This document shows, piece after piece, positions 34,667-45,212 of a DNA stretch of 64,000 nt. Both the position numbers and the translations under genes were made by a program. The number at the start of each line of letters is the position of its first letter. Position 1 is the first letter of the stretch. Source of the DNA: Planctomycetes bacterium MalM25 (lineage in GTDB: Bacteria > Planctomycetota > Planctomycetia > Pirellulales > Lacipirellulaceae); NCBI GenBank assembly GCA_007745835.1, contig CP036424.1, positions 2,317,001-2,381,000 of the forward strand, written 5' to 3'. The notes under the pieces are model-generated. The model saw only the letters and a list, made by a program, of their open reading frames with translations. It was not told the DNA's origin and ran no database searches.

Positions 34667-35425
34667 ATGACGGTATCTTTGCTACGAAGAATCGGCTTGG
34701 CGGCACTGGCGCCGCTCTGCCTGTCGAGCGCGGCCAGCGCGGCCTTGGTGGTCGCCGGGAGCCTGCAAACCGAACAGGGCGAAGCGGCCGATTGGTCGCC
34801 CTCGACCAGCACGCTCATCATGAACGACGACGGTGGCGGGCTGTACAGCGTCACCGCGAACAACTTGCTCGACGGCACGTTCTACGAGTTCAAGGTCCTC
34901 GACGACGAAGGGACGGGGCCGGCCGACTGGGGTGACCCCGAGATCGTGAACGCCAACACCATGGCCTACGGCGACGCCGACGGGTCGGTCTCGATCACGG
35001 TCGATACGAACCAAGTGAACGGCAATGGTGGCGCGGTCGTGTGGGCCAACACCGATGGCGCTCCGCTTCAAGTCGTCGGCGACTTCCAGGACGAAGCCGG
35101 CGGCGCCGGCGACTGGTCGCCGGCTGACGCGGCCTTCGCGATGACCAGCCAGGGGGGCGGCTACTACACGTTCGACGCCGTGATCTCGACCCCGGGCTCG
35201 TACCAATTCAAAGCGACCGACGGCTCGGGCTGGGATTACCAGGTCGGCCCGGACGGCTTCGGCAGCAACGCGGGCACGCACTCGTTCACGACGACCTCGC
35301 CGAACGAGTCGGTCACGATGTTCGTGGATGTCGCGAACGGCGCGATCGGGATCGCGGTCCCGGAGCCGACGACCGCCGTGTTGTGCGGCCTCACCGGCCT
35401 CGCTCTGGCGGCGCGTCGCCGCTGA
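34667..35425 (+). CDS. PEP-CTERM protein with two starch-binding-like modules
   Basis: 252 residues from ATG 34667, with AGAGG upstream; a TTG at 34658 would add three residues. The signal peptide is SLLRRIGLAALAPLCLSSAASA. Two copies of an Ig-like module of about 100 residues follow, each with a LVVAGSLQ or LQVVGDFQ strand, a DWSP turn and YEFKV or YQFKA near the end. This resembles the X25/SusE-like modules of pullulanases and starch-binding proteins. The C-terminal sorting signal is AVPEPTTAVLCGLTGLALAA plus an RRR end. Predicted surface alpha-glucan binding; the module identity is by eye. Confidence 0.72.
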   Translation: MTVSLLRRIGLAALAPLCLSSAASAALVVAGSLQTEQGEAADWSPSTSTLIMNDDGGGLYSVTANNLLDGTFYEFKVLDDEGTGPADWGDPEIVNANTMAYGDADGSVSITVDTNQVNGNGGAVVWANTDGAPLQVVGDFQDEAGGAGDWSPADAAFAMTSQGGGYYTFDAVISTPGSYQFKATDGSGWDYQVGPDGFGSNAGTHSFTTTSPNESVTMFVDVANGAIGIAVPEPTTAVLCGLTGLALAARRR

Positions 35426-35464
35426 GTCGGCCGTATCGATCGACGGTTTGAATGACGACGCGTC

Positions 35465-35494
35465 GGCGGCGCCCCAAACCCATGGGGCGCCGCC
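35465..35494 (+). terminator. GC-rich perfect hairpin between two PEP-CTERM genes
   Basis: GGCGGCGCCCC (35465-35475) pairs perfectly with GGGGCGCCGCC (35484-35494) around an 8-base loop. It lies 39 bp after one stop and about 125 bp before the next start. No T run follows, so termination would be factor-assisted. It may also protect transcript ends. Confidence 0.5.
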
Positions 35495-35619
35495 CAACGC
35501 GATACGACTACGTGATACCGCTACTGATGAGACAACGCGTGTTCTGCGGGGTGGAACGATTCAGCGCGGTGGTTGGAACGGCTAAACGTACACCTATATC
35601 AAGACCCGGAGTACTTTTC

Positions 35620-36654
35620 ATGTTGACTCGAACGTTTGTCTCGAAGCTGACCGTGGCCTGCGGCCTCGTTGCAGTTGCCGGCGTTGCGGAGGCGCAACTC
35701 AATCTTGTAGTTCCCGGTGCGTTCATCGATGACGTCGGACTCGGCAGCGAGTGGGACCCTCCCTCCTCGCCCGTGATGACCGAGGTCGCCCCGATGACCG
35801 GCATCTACGAGCTTGACTTCGATTTCGATTACGCAACCAACGGCGACACGTCGGGGACGCGTTGGGAGTTCAAGGTGCTCAACGACATCAGCGGCAACGG
35901 CGCCAACTGGGGCAACGCCGACGACCCCGAGCTGACCCCCAACAACGCGTGGTTCACGTCCGACGCGGACGGCGTCATGACGATGACCTTCGACACCAAC
36001 ACCTACGACGACGGCCTGTTCCCCGCCACCAACCGCATCAGCTTCACCGATGACATCGACACCTGGACGGTGATCGGCAACTTCCAGACGCAGCTCGGCG
36101 GCGCCACGGACTACAACAACGCGGACGCCAACACCGCGATGACGGAGACCGCTCCGGACAGCGGAATCTTCGAGCTGACCACGATGATCCCCACGCCCGG
36201 CGCCTACAACTTCCGCGTCGTTGATACCGGCAGCTTCTACGGCATCGGAACCGACCAGCGTCGCAACGACGCAGCGAACCTCAACTTCAACACGTTCGAG
36301 GACGACCAGGAAGTCACTTTCCGTGTCGACACGGCCAAGGGCGCCTTCGGCTTCTTCACCGAGGCGGTGCTGGCTGGCGACACCGACAACGACGGCGTGG
36401 TCGAGTTCGAGGACGACTTCGGTCCGATCCGCGACAACTTCCTGACCGCGACGAACCTCCGCTCCGAGGGCGACCTCGACTTCAGCGGCTTCGTCGATAT
36501 CCGCGACTTCCGCGAGTGGAAGAATGCCTTCGGGGGCAGCCCCGCTCTGATCGCCGAGGCGCTGGCTCAGCTGACGGCCGTGCCCGAGCCGTCGAGCCTG
36601 ATGCTCCTCGGCCTGACGGCCCTTGCCGGTGGCCTCCGCCGCCGAGGCTGCTGA
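35620..36654 (+). CDS. PEP-CTERM protein with starch-binding-like modules and a dockerin-type repeat
   Basis: 344 residues from ATG 35620 with GGAG 9 bp upstream; the open frame extends back to 35452 without a signal peptide. The signal is LTRTFVSKLTVACGLVAVAG. Two modules follow (LNLVVPGAFIDD and WTVIGNFQTQLGGATDY). They align with those of the preceding protein, keeping the GxF, TPGxYxF and DTAKGAFGF pattern. Then come EF-hand loops (DTDNDGVVEFEDDF and DLDFSGFVDIRDF). The C-terminus is AVPEPSSLMLLGLTALAGGL with an RRRGC end. It probably arose by duplication of the neighbouring gene or shares its role. Confidence 0.75.
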   Translation: MLTRTFVSKLTVACGLVAVAGVAEAQLNLVVPGAFIDDVGLGSEWDPPSSPVMTEVAPMTGIYELDFDFDYATNGDTSGTRWEFKVLNDISGNGANWGNADDPELTPNNAWFTSDADGVMTMTFDTNTYDDGLFPATNRISFTDDIDTWTVIGNFQTQLGGATDYNNADANTAMTETAPDSGIFELTTMIPTPGAYNFRVVDTGSFYGIGTDQRRNDAANLNFNTFEDDQEVTFRVDTAKGAFGFFTEAVLAGDTDNDGVVEFEDDFGPIRDNFLTATNLRSEGDLDFSGFVDIRDFREWKNAFGGSPALIAEALAQLTAVPEPSSLMLLGLTALAGGLRRRGC

Positions 36655-36731
36655 GACGAGTCGGTCCCCTCTGTCCTAAACGGAGCCTCGGCTCAGCCTG
36701 ACGCTCCGCGATTCCTACAAGGCATACTTCC

Positions 36732-38603
36732 ATGAAACGATACCTATTCCCCGCGGCAGCGGCGGCCCTGGTGGCCGTGCTCGCCTCGCCGCAAGACGCC
36801 GCGGCGCAGAACAATTGGTCGCAGTTCGCGGTCGATAATGAGTGGAGCAACAACAGCAACTGGGACGTCGGCTTTGCGCCGGACCCTGCGTTTGACACCG
36901 AGGCCGTGATCGGCTCGACGACCCTGGGCGCCGCTACGACCGCCACGGTCAATGTGAACGGCGCGCTGACCACGCCCACGGTGCAGATCGGCCAGGGCGG
37001 TGGCACCTCGGGCACGGTGACGATCGGAGCCGGCCAGAGCCTGACTGCGGTCGCCGACCTTTCGGAGGGCGACTTCTTCATCGGCGGCTCCGAGGGAGGC
37101 CTCGGCGTGCTGAACGTCGCCGGCACGCTCGCGGTCGCCCGCGAGATCGAAACCCCGACCGACGCGGACTTTAACAGCACGTTGTCGCTGTCGGGCAGCG
37201 CCTCGGTGACGGCGGCCTACGGTTTCCTCGACCGACAGTTCCGCATTGCCGGACCGAGTGTGTCGTTCTCGACGACCGGCTCGAGCCCGGGCGGGGACGG
37301 CCTGATCCTGGGTGGTGGCGGTGTTCACACCTGGGAGTTTGGCGCGGGGGGCGTTTCGACCCTCAACGTTTCGAGCAACCTCGACCTGGGCGGAACGCTC
37401 GCGATCGAGACCCCGGGGTTCACCCCTTCGGCCGGCGACACGTACGTGCTCGCCGACTCGGGGAGTGTCGACGCGAACGACGCCACGCCGAGCGGATTCG
37501 ATAACATCGACACGTCGGGCGTTCCCGGGCTCATGCCCGGAACGATCTTCACCGTCGGCAGCGTTGCCGGCGGTGTGAACGGGGTGCAGACCGTGCTGTC
37601 GGTTAGCCAGGCCCCGGTGCTGACCGTGAACCGTCAGACGGGCGAGGCGAAGCTCAAGAACTTCAGCGGTTCTGGCGCCACGCTCAACTTCGACGTCTAC
37701 ACGGTTCGCTCGGACAACGGTTCGCTCGCGCCGGGCTCGCTCGGTGGGCTTGGTGGAGACTGGGTCATCGCCAACCCGACCGCGAACGGTCTGGCCGAGA
37801 TCAGCCCGACCTCGGACCTCGCCCTGGCAGCCAGCCAGGAGATGTCGCTTGGCGCCATCTTCGCCCCCGCGGCGCCGGCGGAGTTCGGCGATAGCCAGGA
37901 AGACCTGTCGTTCGATATCGGCACGCCTTCGGGCGAGTTGATCAACGTACCGGTCGTCTACGAAGGGATGCCGAACGATACGCTCGTTCTGAACGTCGAT
38001 CCTTCGACCGGGGAAGCCCAGATGCTCAACCCGAGCGGTTTCGAGGTGGCGATCGACGCCTACGTCATCTCGTCCGATTCCGGTTCGCTCGAGGACTTGA
38101 CCTGGTCGAGTCTCGACGACACGGGCGCCGACGGCGGAAACTGGTTCGAAGCGAACGTGAGCGATTCACAGCTCGCCGAGCTGCTGACGGTTGGCGGCGC
38201 GACGATGGACGCCAACCAGGGGGTCACGGTCGATATCGGCACGCCGTACGACACCGCGGGCGAGCAGGACCTGGTGTTCCAGTTCGCGCTCGTGGGTGAG
38301 GAGTTCCTCCGCACGGGCAAGGTGGTCTACGGCTCTCAGGTGTCGGCCGTCGGATTGGCGGGCGACTACAACGAGGACGGCGTTGTTGACGCGGCGGACT
38401 ACACGGTCTGGCGCGACGCCGGCGCCAACGACGTCCTGCCCAACGACACCACGCCCGGCACGGTCGGACCGGGCGATTACACGGTGTGGAAGTCGAACTA
38501 CGGCGCCACGGCGTCGTCGCTCGCGACGGCCGTCCCCGAGCCGGCCTCGGCCGTCCTGTCGCTTGGTCTGTTGACGATCGTGGCGCTCCGCCGCCGCGGA
38601 TGA
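36732..38603 (+). CDS. PEP-CTERM surface protein with beta-strand repeats and dockerin-type repeat
   Basis: 623 residues. Signal peptide [18 protein letters not shown]. The N-terminal half ([15 protein letters not shown], then [17 protein letters not shown]) has the autotransporter-like strand repeats common in planctomycete surface proteins. Residues about 295-535 are two copies of a module of about 115 residues ([17 protein letters not shown] and [17 protein letters not shown]). A dockerin-type pair ([19 protein letters not shown] and [13 protein letters not shown]) and the tail [15 protein letters not shown] end the protein. No enzyme motif seen. Likely an adhesin or scaffold in the alpha-glucan locus. 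Confidence 0.75.
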   Translation: MKRYLFPAAAAALVAVLASPQDAAAQNNWSQFAVDNEWSNNSNWDVGFAPDPAFDTEAVIGSTTLGAATTATVNVNGALTTPTVQIGQGGGTSGTVTIGAGQSLTAVADLSEGDFFIGGSEGGLGVLNVAGTLAVAREIETPTDADFNSTLSLSGSASVTAAYGFLDRQFRIAGPSVSFSTTGSSPGGDGLILGGGGVHTWEFGAGGVSTLNVSSNLDLGGTLAIETPGFTPSAGDTYVLADSGSVDANDATPSGFDNIDTSGVPGLMPGTIFTVGSVAGGVNGVQTVLSVSQAPVLTVNRQTGEAKLKNFSGSGATLNFDVYTVRSDNGSLAPGSLGGLGGDWVIANPTANGLAEISPTSDLALAASQEMSLGAIFAPAAPAEFGDSQEDLSFDIGTPSGELINVPVVYEGMPNDTLVLNVDPSTGEAQMLNPSGFEVAIDAYVISSDSGSLEDLTWSSLDDTGADGGNWFEANVSDSQLAELLTVGGATMDANQGVTVDIGTPYDTAGEQDLVFQFALVGEEFLRTGKVVYGSQVSAVGLAGDYNEDGVVDAADYTVWRDAGANDVLPNDTTPGTVGPGDYTVWKSNYGATASSLATAVPEPASAVLSLGLLTIVALRRRG

Positions 38604-38766
38604 TTTTGTTGGAGTCCTCGGCGGCCGGCGCGTGCGGCCGGTCGCTGGGGGCCTCCTGCTGGCTGCCTTACTTGGAAACCCGCGAAGCCTGGTGGCGTCC
38701 CCCCTCGCGCACGGGGCGGGGCCGCCGCCACGCTTCGCTCTCAGAGAAGAAAAGGAGTCCCCGAAC

Positions 38767-39849
38767 ATGGCACGTCGAAACGCGTTTACGCTGGTCGAGC
38801 TGTTGGTGGTGATCGCCATCATCGGCATCCTGGTCGCTCTCTTGCTGCCCGCCGTGCAGGCGGCCCGCGAGGCGGCCCGACGCACCCAATGCAAGAACCA
38901 GCTCCGCCAAATGGCGCTGGCCTGCCTCAACCACCACGATGTGCAGAAGTCCCTGCCGTCCTCGGGCTGGGGGTGGCGCTGGCAGCCCAACGCCAGCCGC
39001 GGGTATGGCAAGAATCAGCCAGGCGGCTGGACCTTCGGAGCGCTCTCCTTCTTGGAGGAACAGGCCCTCCGCGACCTGGCCACGCCGACGGGCGATCGAG
39101 CGACCGATCAGGCGAACATGCTTCGCTTGGTCCAGACCCCGGTTGAGGTCTTCACCTGCCCAAGCCGCCGATCCGCGGTCTTGTACGAGTTCGTCAACTC
39201 CGTTGGAGCGGGCGGGACTTTGGCCACCAACCTCGCTACGTGTCGGGCTGGCGACTGCAGTATCGCTCGCACCGACTACGCGGCGAACGGCGGCAACGCA
39301 ACGCCCACGAACAGCCTCGGAGCGATCGGTCCAGACAACTTGGGCCAGGTCGATAATGGACTCTACAACGACTGGCGCGACGAGCAGCACAACGGGGTGA
39401 TGTTCCAACGGAGCGAGATCCGTTTGGCCAAGATCACCGACGGCACCAGCAAGACCATGCTGGTGGGTGAGAAGTACGTCAGCACCGACCACTACGACAA
39501 CGGCGAGTGCAACGGAGACGACCAGAATATCTTTACCGGTCACGACCAGGACAACGTTCGCTACACCGGTTTGCCCGGGGTCGGCGCCATCGGGCCCAGC
39601 CCGGACCGGGCCGGACTCTACCCCATGGGCGTGAACCAAGGTTCCCGGGGGACCGAGACCCTGCCCAACCAGTCGGGCCCTGGCGACCCGGTCTCGCCCA
39701 TCTTTGGCGCCGCTCACCCCGGCTCGATGAACATGGCGTTCTGCGACGGCTCGGTCCACTCGATCAGCTACGACGTCGATGAGGACGTTTACTTCTTCTA
39801 CGGCGGCCGCAACGACGACGGGGACGTGTACCCCGGCAATCTTCCGTGA
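38767..39849 (+). CDS. DUF1559 type II pseudopilin-like protein
   Basis: 360 residues from ATG 38767, which has AAGGAG upstream; the frame opens at 38632 but without the class III leader. The N-terminus [20 protein letters not shown] is a prepilin peptidase site and helix. [19 protein letters not shown] and a C-terminal [17 protein letters not shown] (the H-X9-DG tail) define the planctomycete DUF1559 family. Probably a surface or periplasmic pseudopilin; its cargo is unknown. It lies between PEP-CTERM and GH97 genes on the same strand. Confidence 0.9.
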   Translation: MARRNAFTLVELLVVIAIIGILVALLLPAVQAAREAARRTQCKNQLRQMALACLNHHDVQKSLPSSGWGWRWQPNASRGYGKNQPGGWTFGALSFLEEQALRDLATPTGDRATDQANMLRLVQTPVEVFTCPSRRSAVLYEFVNSVGAGGTLATNLATCRAGDCSIARTDYAANGGNATPTNSLGAIGPDNLGQVDNGLYNDWRDEQHNGVMFQRSEIRLAKITDGTSKTMLVGEKYVSTDHYDNGECNGDDQNIFTGHDQDNVRYTGLPGVGAIGPSPDRAGLYPMGVNQGSRGTETLPNQSGPGDPVSPIFGAAHPGSMNMAFCDGSVHSISYDVDEDVYFFYGGRNDDGDVYPGNLP

Positions 39850-39894
39850 GCCCCCTCGGTTCAATCGACCCCTCCTGGTTCAGCTACTAGCGAT

Positions 39895-41934
39895 ATGTTT
39901 GTTCGGAAACTTTCCCTGCTCCTGCTCGGCCTCGCGCCCGCTCTCTCGGCGGCGGAAGAGGTGGTCGTCGCTTCGCCCGACGGGCGGCTGTCGGTCGTGT
40001 TCTCCTTGGACGGGGGCAAGCCGACCTACGACGTCACCCGCGACGGCGAACCGCTGATTCGCCCCTCGCGGATGGGCTTCGTGCTGGCGGGGGACGTCTC
40101 GCTCGCCGAAGGGTTTGAGCTGGTCGATCAATCGACGTCCTCGGCCGACTCGACCTGGGTTCAGCCCTGGGGGGAGTGCCGCGAGGTGCGCGATCACCAC
40201 AACGAGTTGGCCGTTGACCTGAAGCAGTACGGCGGAACGGGAGTGGCGATGCGGGTCGTCTTCCGCGCGTTCAACGACGGCGTCGCGTTCCGTTACGAGC
40301 TGCCCGAGCAGGCCGCCCTGCCGGGCGAGATCGTCATCGCCGACGAGGCGACCGAGTTCGCCCTCGCCGGCGATTGGCCCGCCTGGTGGGTCCCGGCGTT
40401 CGATCAGAACCGCTTCGAGTACGTCTACTCACACACGCCAATCAGCCAGACGAAGAACACGCACACCCCGCTCACCATGCAGGCGGGCGATCGGGCTTTC
40501 GTGTCGATCCACGAGGCGGCGCTCGTCGACTACTCCAGCATGGCCCTGGAGAACCGGGGCGGCGACACGCTCAAGGCGAACCTCTACCCCTGGTCGGACG
40601 GCATGCGCGTCCGCACCACGGCGCCGATGAGGACCCCCTGGCGGACGATCCAGGTCGCCGACACGCCGTCGGGCCTCGTCGAGTCGAACCTGATCCTCAA
40701 CCTCAACGAGCCTTCGAAGCTCGAGGGCGCCGACTGGTTGCACACGGGCAAGTACGTGGGCGTCTGGTGGGAGATGCACGTCGGCCGCTCCACCTGGGGC
40801 TCGGGCGAGAAGCACGGCGCCACCACCGAGAACGTGAAAGACTTCATCGACTTTGCCAGCGAGCACGGCTTCAAGGGCGTGCTGGTCGAGGGCTGGAACG
40901 AGGGCTGGGACGGCGACTGGATGAAGAACGGGCACGAGTTCGACTTCACCAAGCCGTACCCCGATTTCGACATCGAAGAGATCAGCCGCTACGGCGCCGA
41001 GCGGGGCGTCTACCTGATCGGCCACCACGAGACCGCCGGCGCCATCCCCAACTACGAGCGCCAGCTCGAGGACGCCTTCGCCTTCTACGAGAAGCACGGC
41101 GTGCGGGCGGTGAAGACCGGCTACGTCGAGTTCGCCGACGGCATCGAACGCCGCGACGCCGACGGCAAGGAGCACGCGGAGTGGCACCACGGGCAGTACA
41201 TGGTGCGGCACCACCAGCGTGTCCTGGAGACCGCCGCGAAGCACAAGATCATGATCGTCGCCCACGAGGGCGTGAAGGACACCGGGCTCCGCCGCACCTG
41301 GCCGAACGCGATCAGCCGCGAGTGCGCCCGCGGTCAGGAGTACAACGCGTGGAGCGGCGACGGTCGCAACCCGCCGGAGCACATCTCGATCCTGGCTTAC
41401 ACGCGGATGCTGTCGGGTCCGATGGACTTCACTCCCGGCGTGTTCGATATCACGCTCGAATCGGGCGACCGCCCGAACGACCGCATCGCGAGCACGCTCG
41501 CCAAGCAGCTCGCTCTGTACGTGGTGGTCTACAGCCCGATGCAGATGGCTTGCGACTTCCCCGAGATCTACGAGCGTCACCCCGACGCCTTCCGGTTCAT
41601 CCTCGACGTGCCGGCCGACTGGGAACGAACCCGCGCGATCGACGGCGTGATCGGCGACTACACGGTCATCGCCCGGCAAGAGCGGGGCGGTGACGATTGG
41701 TACCTCGGCGCGGTGACCGACGAAGAGGCCCGCACGCTCGAGACGCCCCTCGCGTTCCTCCAGCCGGGCAGGACCTACGAGGCGCAGGTTTACCGGGACT
41801 CGGACGACGCCCACTGGTGGGACAACCCGACCGACTACACGGTCGAGTCGAAAGAGGTCTCCTCGGACACCGTCCTGACGCTCAAGCTTGCCCCCGGCGG
41901 CGGTCAGGCGATCCGTTTCACGCCCAAGCCGTGA
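39895..41934 (+). CDS. susB: GH97 alpha-glucosidase (SusB-like)
   Basis: 679 residues with signal peptide MFVRKLSLLLLGLAPALSAA. The GH97 N-terminal beta domain is followed by the barrel, with LVEGWNEGWDGDW, GHHETAG, VKTGYVE, HEGVKDTGLRRTWPN, ECARGQEYNAW and LSGPMDFTPG. Glycine in VKTGYVE, where retaining GH97 enzymes carry the aspartate nucleophile, together with conserved glutamates, points to the inverting SusB type. It hydrolyses alpha-glucosidic bonds of maltooligosaccharides, matching the GH13 gene 64 bp downstream. Likely periplasmic. Confidence 0.92.
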   Translation: MFVRKLSLLLLGLAPALSAAEEVVVASPDGRLSVVFSLDGGKPTYDVTRDGEPLIRPSRMGFVLAGDVSLAEGFELVDQSTSSADSTWVQPWGECREVRDHHNELAVDLKQYGGTGVAMRVVFRAFNDGVAFRYELPEQAALPGEIVIADEATEFALAGDWPAWWVPAFDQNRFEYVYSHTPISQTKNTHTPLTMQAGDRAFVSIHEAALVDYSSMALENRGGDTLKANLYPWSDGMRVRTTAPMRTPWRTIQVADTPSGLVESNLILNLNEPSKLEGADWLHTGKYVGVWWEMHVGRSTWGSGEKHGATTENVKDFIDFASEHGFKGVLVEGWNEGWDGDWMKNGHEFDFTKPYPDFDIEEISRYGAERGVYLIGHHETAGAIPNYERQLEDAFAFYEKHGVRAVKTGYVEFADGIERRDADGKEHAEWHHGQYMVRHHQRVLETAAKHKIMIVAHEGVKDTGLRRTWPNAISRECARGQEYNAWSGDGRNPPEHISILAYTRMLSGPMDFTPGVFDITLESGDRPNDRIASTLAKQLALYVVVYSPMQMACDFPEIYERHPDAFRFILDVPADWERTRAIDGVIGDYTVIARQERGGDDWYLGAVTDEEARTLETPLAFLQPGRTYEAQVYRDSDDAHWWDNPTDYTVESKEVSSDTVLTLKLAPGGGQAIRFTPKP

Positions 41935-41998
41935 CCCCCGCCCGTTATCGAATACCAACACGATTCGCAACGCTGACAAGCCAAACTGGAACCGAGAG

Positions 41999-44900
41999 AT
42001 GTCAACCTCTACCGATCGAATCCGCGTTCTCGCGTCGGCGTTCGCACTCGTCGTCGGGGCGCCCGCCCTGGGAGTCGACGCCTCTTCGCCCGCGATCTTT
42101 CAGATGTTCGAGGCTCGGTGGGACAACATCGAGAACCGCATGGCGGACATCCACGAGGTCGGCTACGGCCGCATGTGGGTGCCGCCGCCCAATCAGGCCA
42201 GCGGCCAGCTCTCGGTCGGTTACGACGTGTTCGATCGCTTCAGCTTCGGCGAGGCTCGCAACGAGACCCGCTACGGCACCGACACGAGCTTCCGTGCGTT
42301 GATCGACCAAGCCCACAAGGCGGGAGTGGGCATCAATCCCGACCTGCTGTGGAACCACAACGGCGTCGGTAATCGCACCGATCAGAACTTCGTGAACCTG
42401 GGGGGGTACCCCGGGTTCGCGCTCACTTTGCCCGGCGACATCAACGGCGATTTCCACAACCCCTTTATCGACTTCGGCCAGGACGAGATCCTCGGCCAAC
42501 TCGCCGGCCTGAATGATATCGCCCAAGAGAAGGATTATCAGTTCATCCGGCACCCGACTCAGGTGGGCGACCCGAACAACATCCCCGCCGGGACGGTCTT
42601 CAACCAGCCCGACCCGAACAACGCCCGGTTCTACCCGGACCGGGACCTCGGTGGCCGCCAGATACTCGATGGCCGGGGCAATCCGACCACGCTGTACGAC
42701 TTCAACGAGGCCAACCCGCTCGCGGGTGACCCGGTGATGGAGAACTCGGTCGACCTGCTCATGCGGAACGTCCGCTGGATGATCCAGGAGTACGACATCG
42801 ATGGCTTCCGCCTCGACGCGGCGCGGCACTTCGAGCGGCAGTACCTGCTCGACTTCGACACGGCCTCCTTCATGGCGAAGCGTGACCCGTTGCTCGACGG
42901 CAGCCCGAACCACGTTTACTCGTTCATTGAAACCGGTTTCGATAGCGCCGATTTCCTCCAGGGTTTCATGCGTCACGACGTGACCAACAACTCGAACCCG
43001 ACCGCCGTCGGCGGCAACCGCGCGGCGCTCGACTTCCGTCTCTTCAATCGGCTGAAGGACAACCTCACCGCTAACGGTGCGGCGAACAACTGGCACGGCA
43101 TCCGCAACGAGTCGATCGATCTGCACGACGATGGCCTGATGAACGGCAGCCAGGGGGTCTCGTTCACCCAAAGCCACGACGAGGGGGGCTCGTTCCTCGG
43201 CAACGTCGCTCACGCGTACACGCTCATGCTGCCGGGCGAGGCGCTCGTCTACATGAACGCGGACGCCATCGCCGGCGACTCGTTCCCACAGGACGGCCGC
43301 GACGACGCCCTGGGCGGGTTCTTCGGCGACGCGATCACCACGCTGGTCGGTCTCCGCAACACGCACGGGCGGGGCGATTTCCGCGAGCGCTGGATCGACG
43401 ACGCCTTCAACCCGAACGGCTTCTCAAACATCTATGTCTACGAACGATCCAACTCGGCGGTCGTTGGCCTCAATAGCCGCAACGACAACGTCGCGCTCAC
43501 CCGCAACGGGGTGCAGACCGACTTTGCGCCGGGCACGGTGCTGGTCGAGCTGACCGGCAACGCGGCGAACCCGACGGTCGATCCGACCGACGCGATCCCC
43601 GACTCGGTGGTCGTCAACGGCTCGGGGCAGATCAATATCACCGTGCCGGCGAACGCCAGCGGCGGGCGTGGCTATGTCGTGTACGGCGTCGCCGGCCCCC
43701 AGGGCGCGTTGAGTGTCACCAGCACGGGTTTGCTTGAGGGATCGGACGGAACCAGCGCGAACTACGGCACCGCACGCTTGGCGGACATCGAGGTGATCAC
43801 CGACACGACCTTCACGGTCCGCCTCGACACGACGCCGGTCTCGCTGCCCAACCCGACTGGCGCCGGCACGGTGCGCGACGCACACGCCGACGGAGACACG
43901 GCCCTGCTGATGATTGACGGTGGCGTCGAGCTCAACGGGAACGGTTCGGTCGATAACGTGACCCCGGGCAGCGTCTCGTACGGGTTTGAGGAGTTCCTCA
44001 CGACCAACACCCCCGGTTACCAGTGGGACGGCGCTACGAACGTGGGCACAGGGACCGGCGAGTACGAGCAGACGATCGACACGACGACGCTCTCCGAGGG
44101 ACGCCACTACCTGACCGCCCGCGCGTTCCGGCACCGCAATGCCGGCACCGGCGGCGACGGGGGGCCGGCGGTGTTCACCGACTTCAAGAAGACGATCTAC
44201 GTGGACCTCTTGCCCCCGGACTCGACGGTCGAGAGCTTCGAGCCGTTCACCAGCAACCCGGGGAACCCCGACGAGCGCGACCTGATCATCCGGTCGGTCG
44301 ATCAGACCGCGGACGAGGTCTTCGTCTTCCTTGACCTGCCGGCCAACCTGTCGGACGAGGACATCATGGCGATGGTGGACTCGAATCAAGGCCAGGCGGG
44401 CTATTACGACCGGGACCGCTACGTGGCCGGGGTGTTCGGGGTGACGAGCGGTTCGCACGCGGTGACGATCGTGACGATCGAAGAGACGGGCACCACGAAC
44501 ATCGAGCGTGAGACCGGCTTCATTACGGCCACGAACAACGGCCTCGGATTCGGCGACCTGAACGCCAACAACCAGATCAACCCGGCGGACGTCACCGGCC
44601 CCGCTGGGTTCGAAACGCTCCTGTACTCCCAGAACGACCTCTTCAACGCCGCGGGCGACGTCAACGGTGATGGCTTGGTGGACAACATCGACCTCTTCCT
44701 GATTATCGATCCGATCCTCGAGGGGGCGACCGATCCGCGTGTCGCCATCAGCGTGGACGAGATGCTGCTCCGCCGGGCTGACCTGAACGAGGACGGCACG
44801 ACGGACGCCGACGACCTCGACACGCTCTTCGCCGGCCTCGGCACGGACGATTGGCTACTCGACATCGATGGCGACGGCCTTGTTGAGCTGGATGACGCCG

Positions 44901-45193
44901 CGCTGCTGGTCACGGACCTCGCGCGGACTTCGCCGGGCGACTTCAATCTGGACGGGGTGGTCGACGCGGCCGACTACACGATCTGGCGAGACAGCGGGGG
45001 CTCCGGACTTGTCGGTGACGCCGACTTCGATGGCGACGCCGACGCCGACGACCTCGCCCTGTGGTCCTCGGCGTACGGTTCGGTCCGCGAGGAGCTCTCG
45101 ATCGGTCCGCAATCGTCGGTTGCGGTTCCCGAGCCAACCGCCCTGGGGCTGCTGTCACTCGCCGCCCTCGTGGTCTGCCGCGCCCGCCGCTGA
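41999..45193 (+). CDS. Surface GH13 alpha-amylase with dockerin repeats and PEP-CTERM tail
   Basis: 1064 residues from ATG 41999; the signal is RIRVLASAFALVVGAPALG. GH13 regions: I as GINPDLLWNHN, II as DGFRLDAARH with nucleophile D273, III as FIETGF with acid/base E311, and IV as FTQSHDEGG with H393 and D394. A beta-sandwich after residue 480 may be the C domain, followed by Ig-like material (about 620-780). Several EF-hand/dockerin-like loops follow ([58 protein letters not shown]). The tail is AVPEPTALGLLSLAAL and RARR. It starts starch breakdown outside the cell. Confidence 0.9.
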   Translation: MSTSTDRIRVLASAFALVVGAPALGVDASSPAIFQMFEARWDNIENRMADIHEVGYGRMWVPPPNQASGQLSVGYDVFDRFSFGEARNETRYGTDTSFRALIDQAHKAGVGINPDLLWNHNGVGNRTDQNFVNLGGYPGFALTLPGDINGDFHNPFIDFGQDEILGQLAGLNDIAQEKDYQFIRHPTQVGDPNNIPAGTVFNQPDPNNARFYPDRDLGGRQILDGRGNPTTLYDFNEANPLAGDPVMENSVDLLMRNVRWMIQEYDIDGFRLDAARHFERQYLLDFDTASFMAKRDPLLDGSPNHVYSFIETGFDSADFLQGFMRHDVTNNSNPTAVGGNRAALDFRLFNRLKDNLTANGAANNWHGIRNESIDLHDDGLMNGSQGVSFTQSHDEGGSFLGNVAHAYTLMLPGEALVYMNADAIAGDSFPQDGRDDALGGFFGDAITTLVGLRNTHGRGDFRERWIDDAFNPNGFSNIYVYERSNSAVVGLNSRNDNVALTRNGVQTDFAPGTVLVELTGNAANPTVDPTDAIPDSVVVNGSGQINITVPANASGGRGYVVYGVAGPQGALSVTSTGLLEGSDGTSANYGTARLADIEVITDTTFTVRLDTTPVSLPNPTGAGTVRDAHADGDTALLMIDGGVELNGNGSVDNVTPGSVSYGFEEFLTTNTPGYQWDGATNVGTGTGEYEQTIDTTTLSEGRHYLTARAFRHRNAGTGGDGGPAVFTDFKKTIYVDLLPPDSTVESFEPFTSNPGNPDERDLIIRSVDQTADEVFVFLDLPANLSDEDIMAMVDSNQGQAGYYDRDRYVAGVFGVTSGSHAVTIVTIEETGTTNIERETGFITATNNGLGFGDLNANNQINPADVTGPAGFETLLYSQNDLFNAAGDVNGDGLVDNIDLFLIIDPILEGATDPRVAISVDEMLLRRADLNEDGTTDADDLDTLFAGLGTDDWLLDIDGDGLVELDDAALLVTDLARTSPGDFNLDGVVDAADYTIWRDSGGSGLVGDADFDGDADADDLALWSSAYGSVREELSIGPQSSVAVPEPTALGLLSLAALVVCRARR

Positions 45194-45212
45194 GCGGACA
45201 GTCGTGCGCAAG

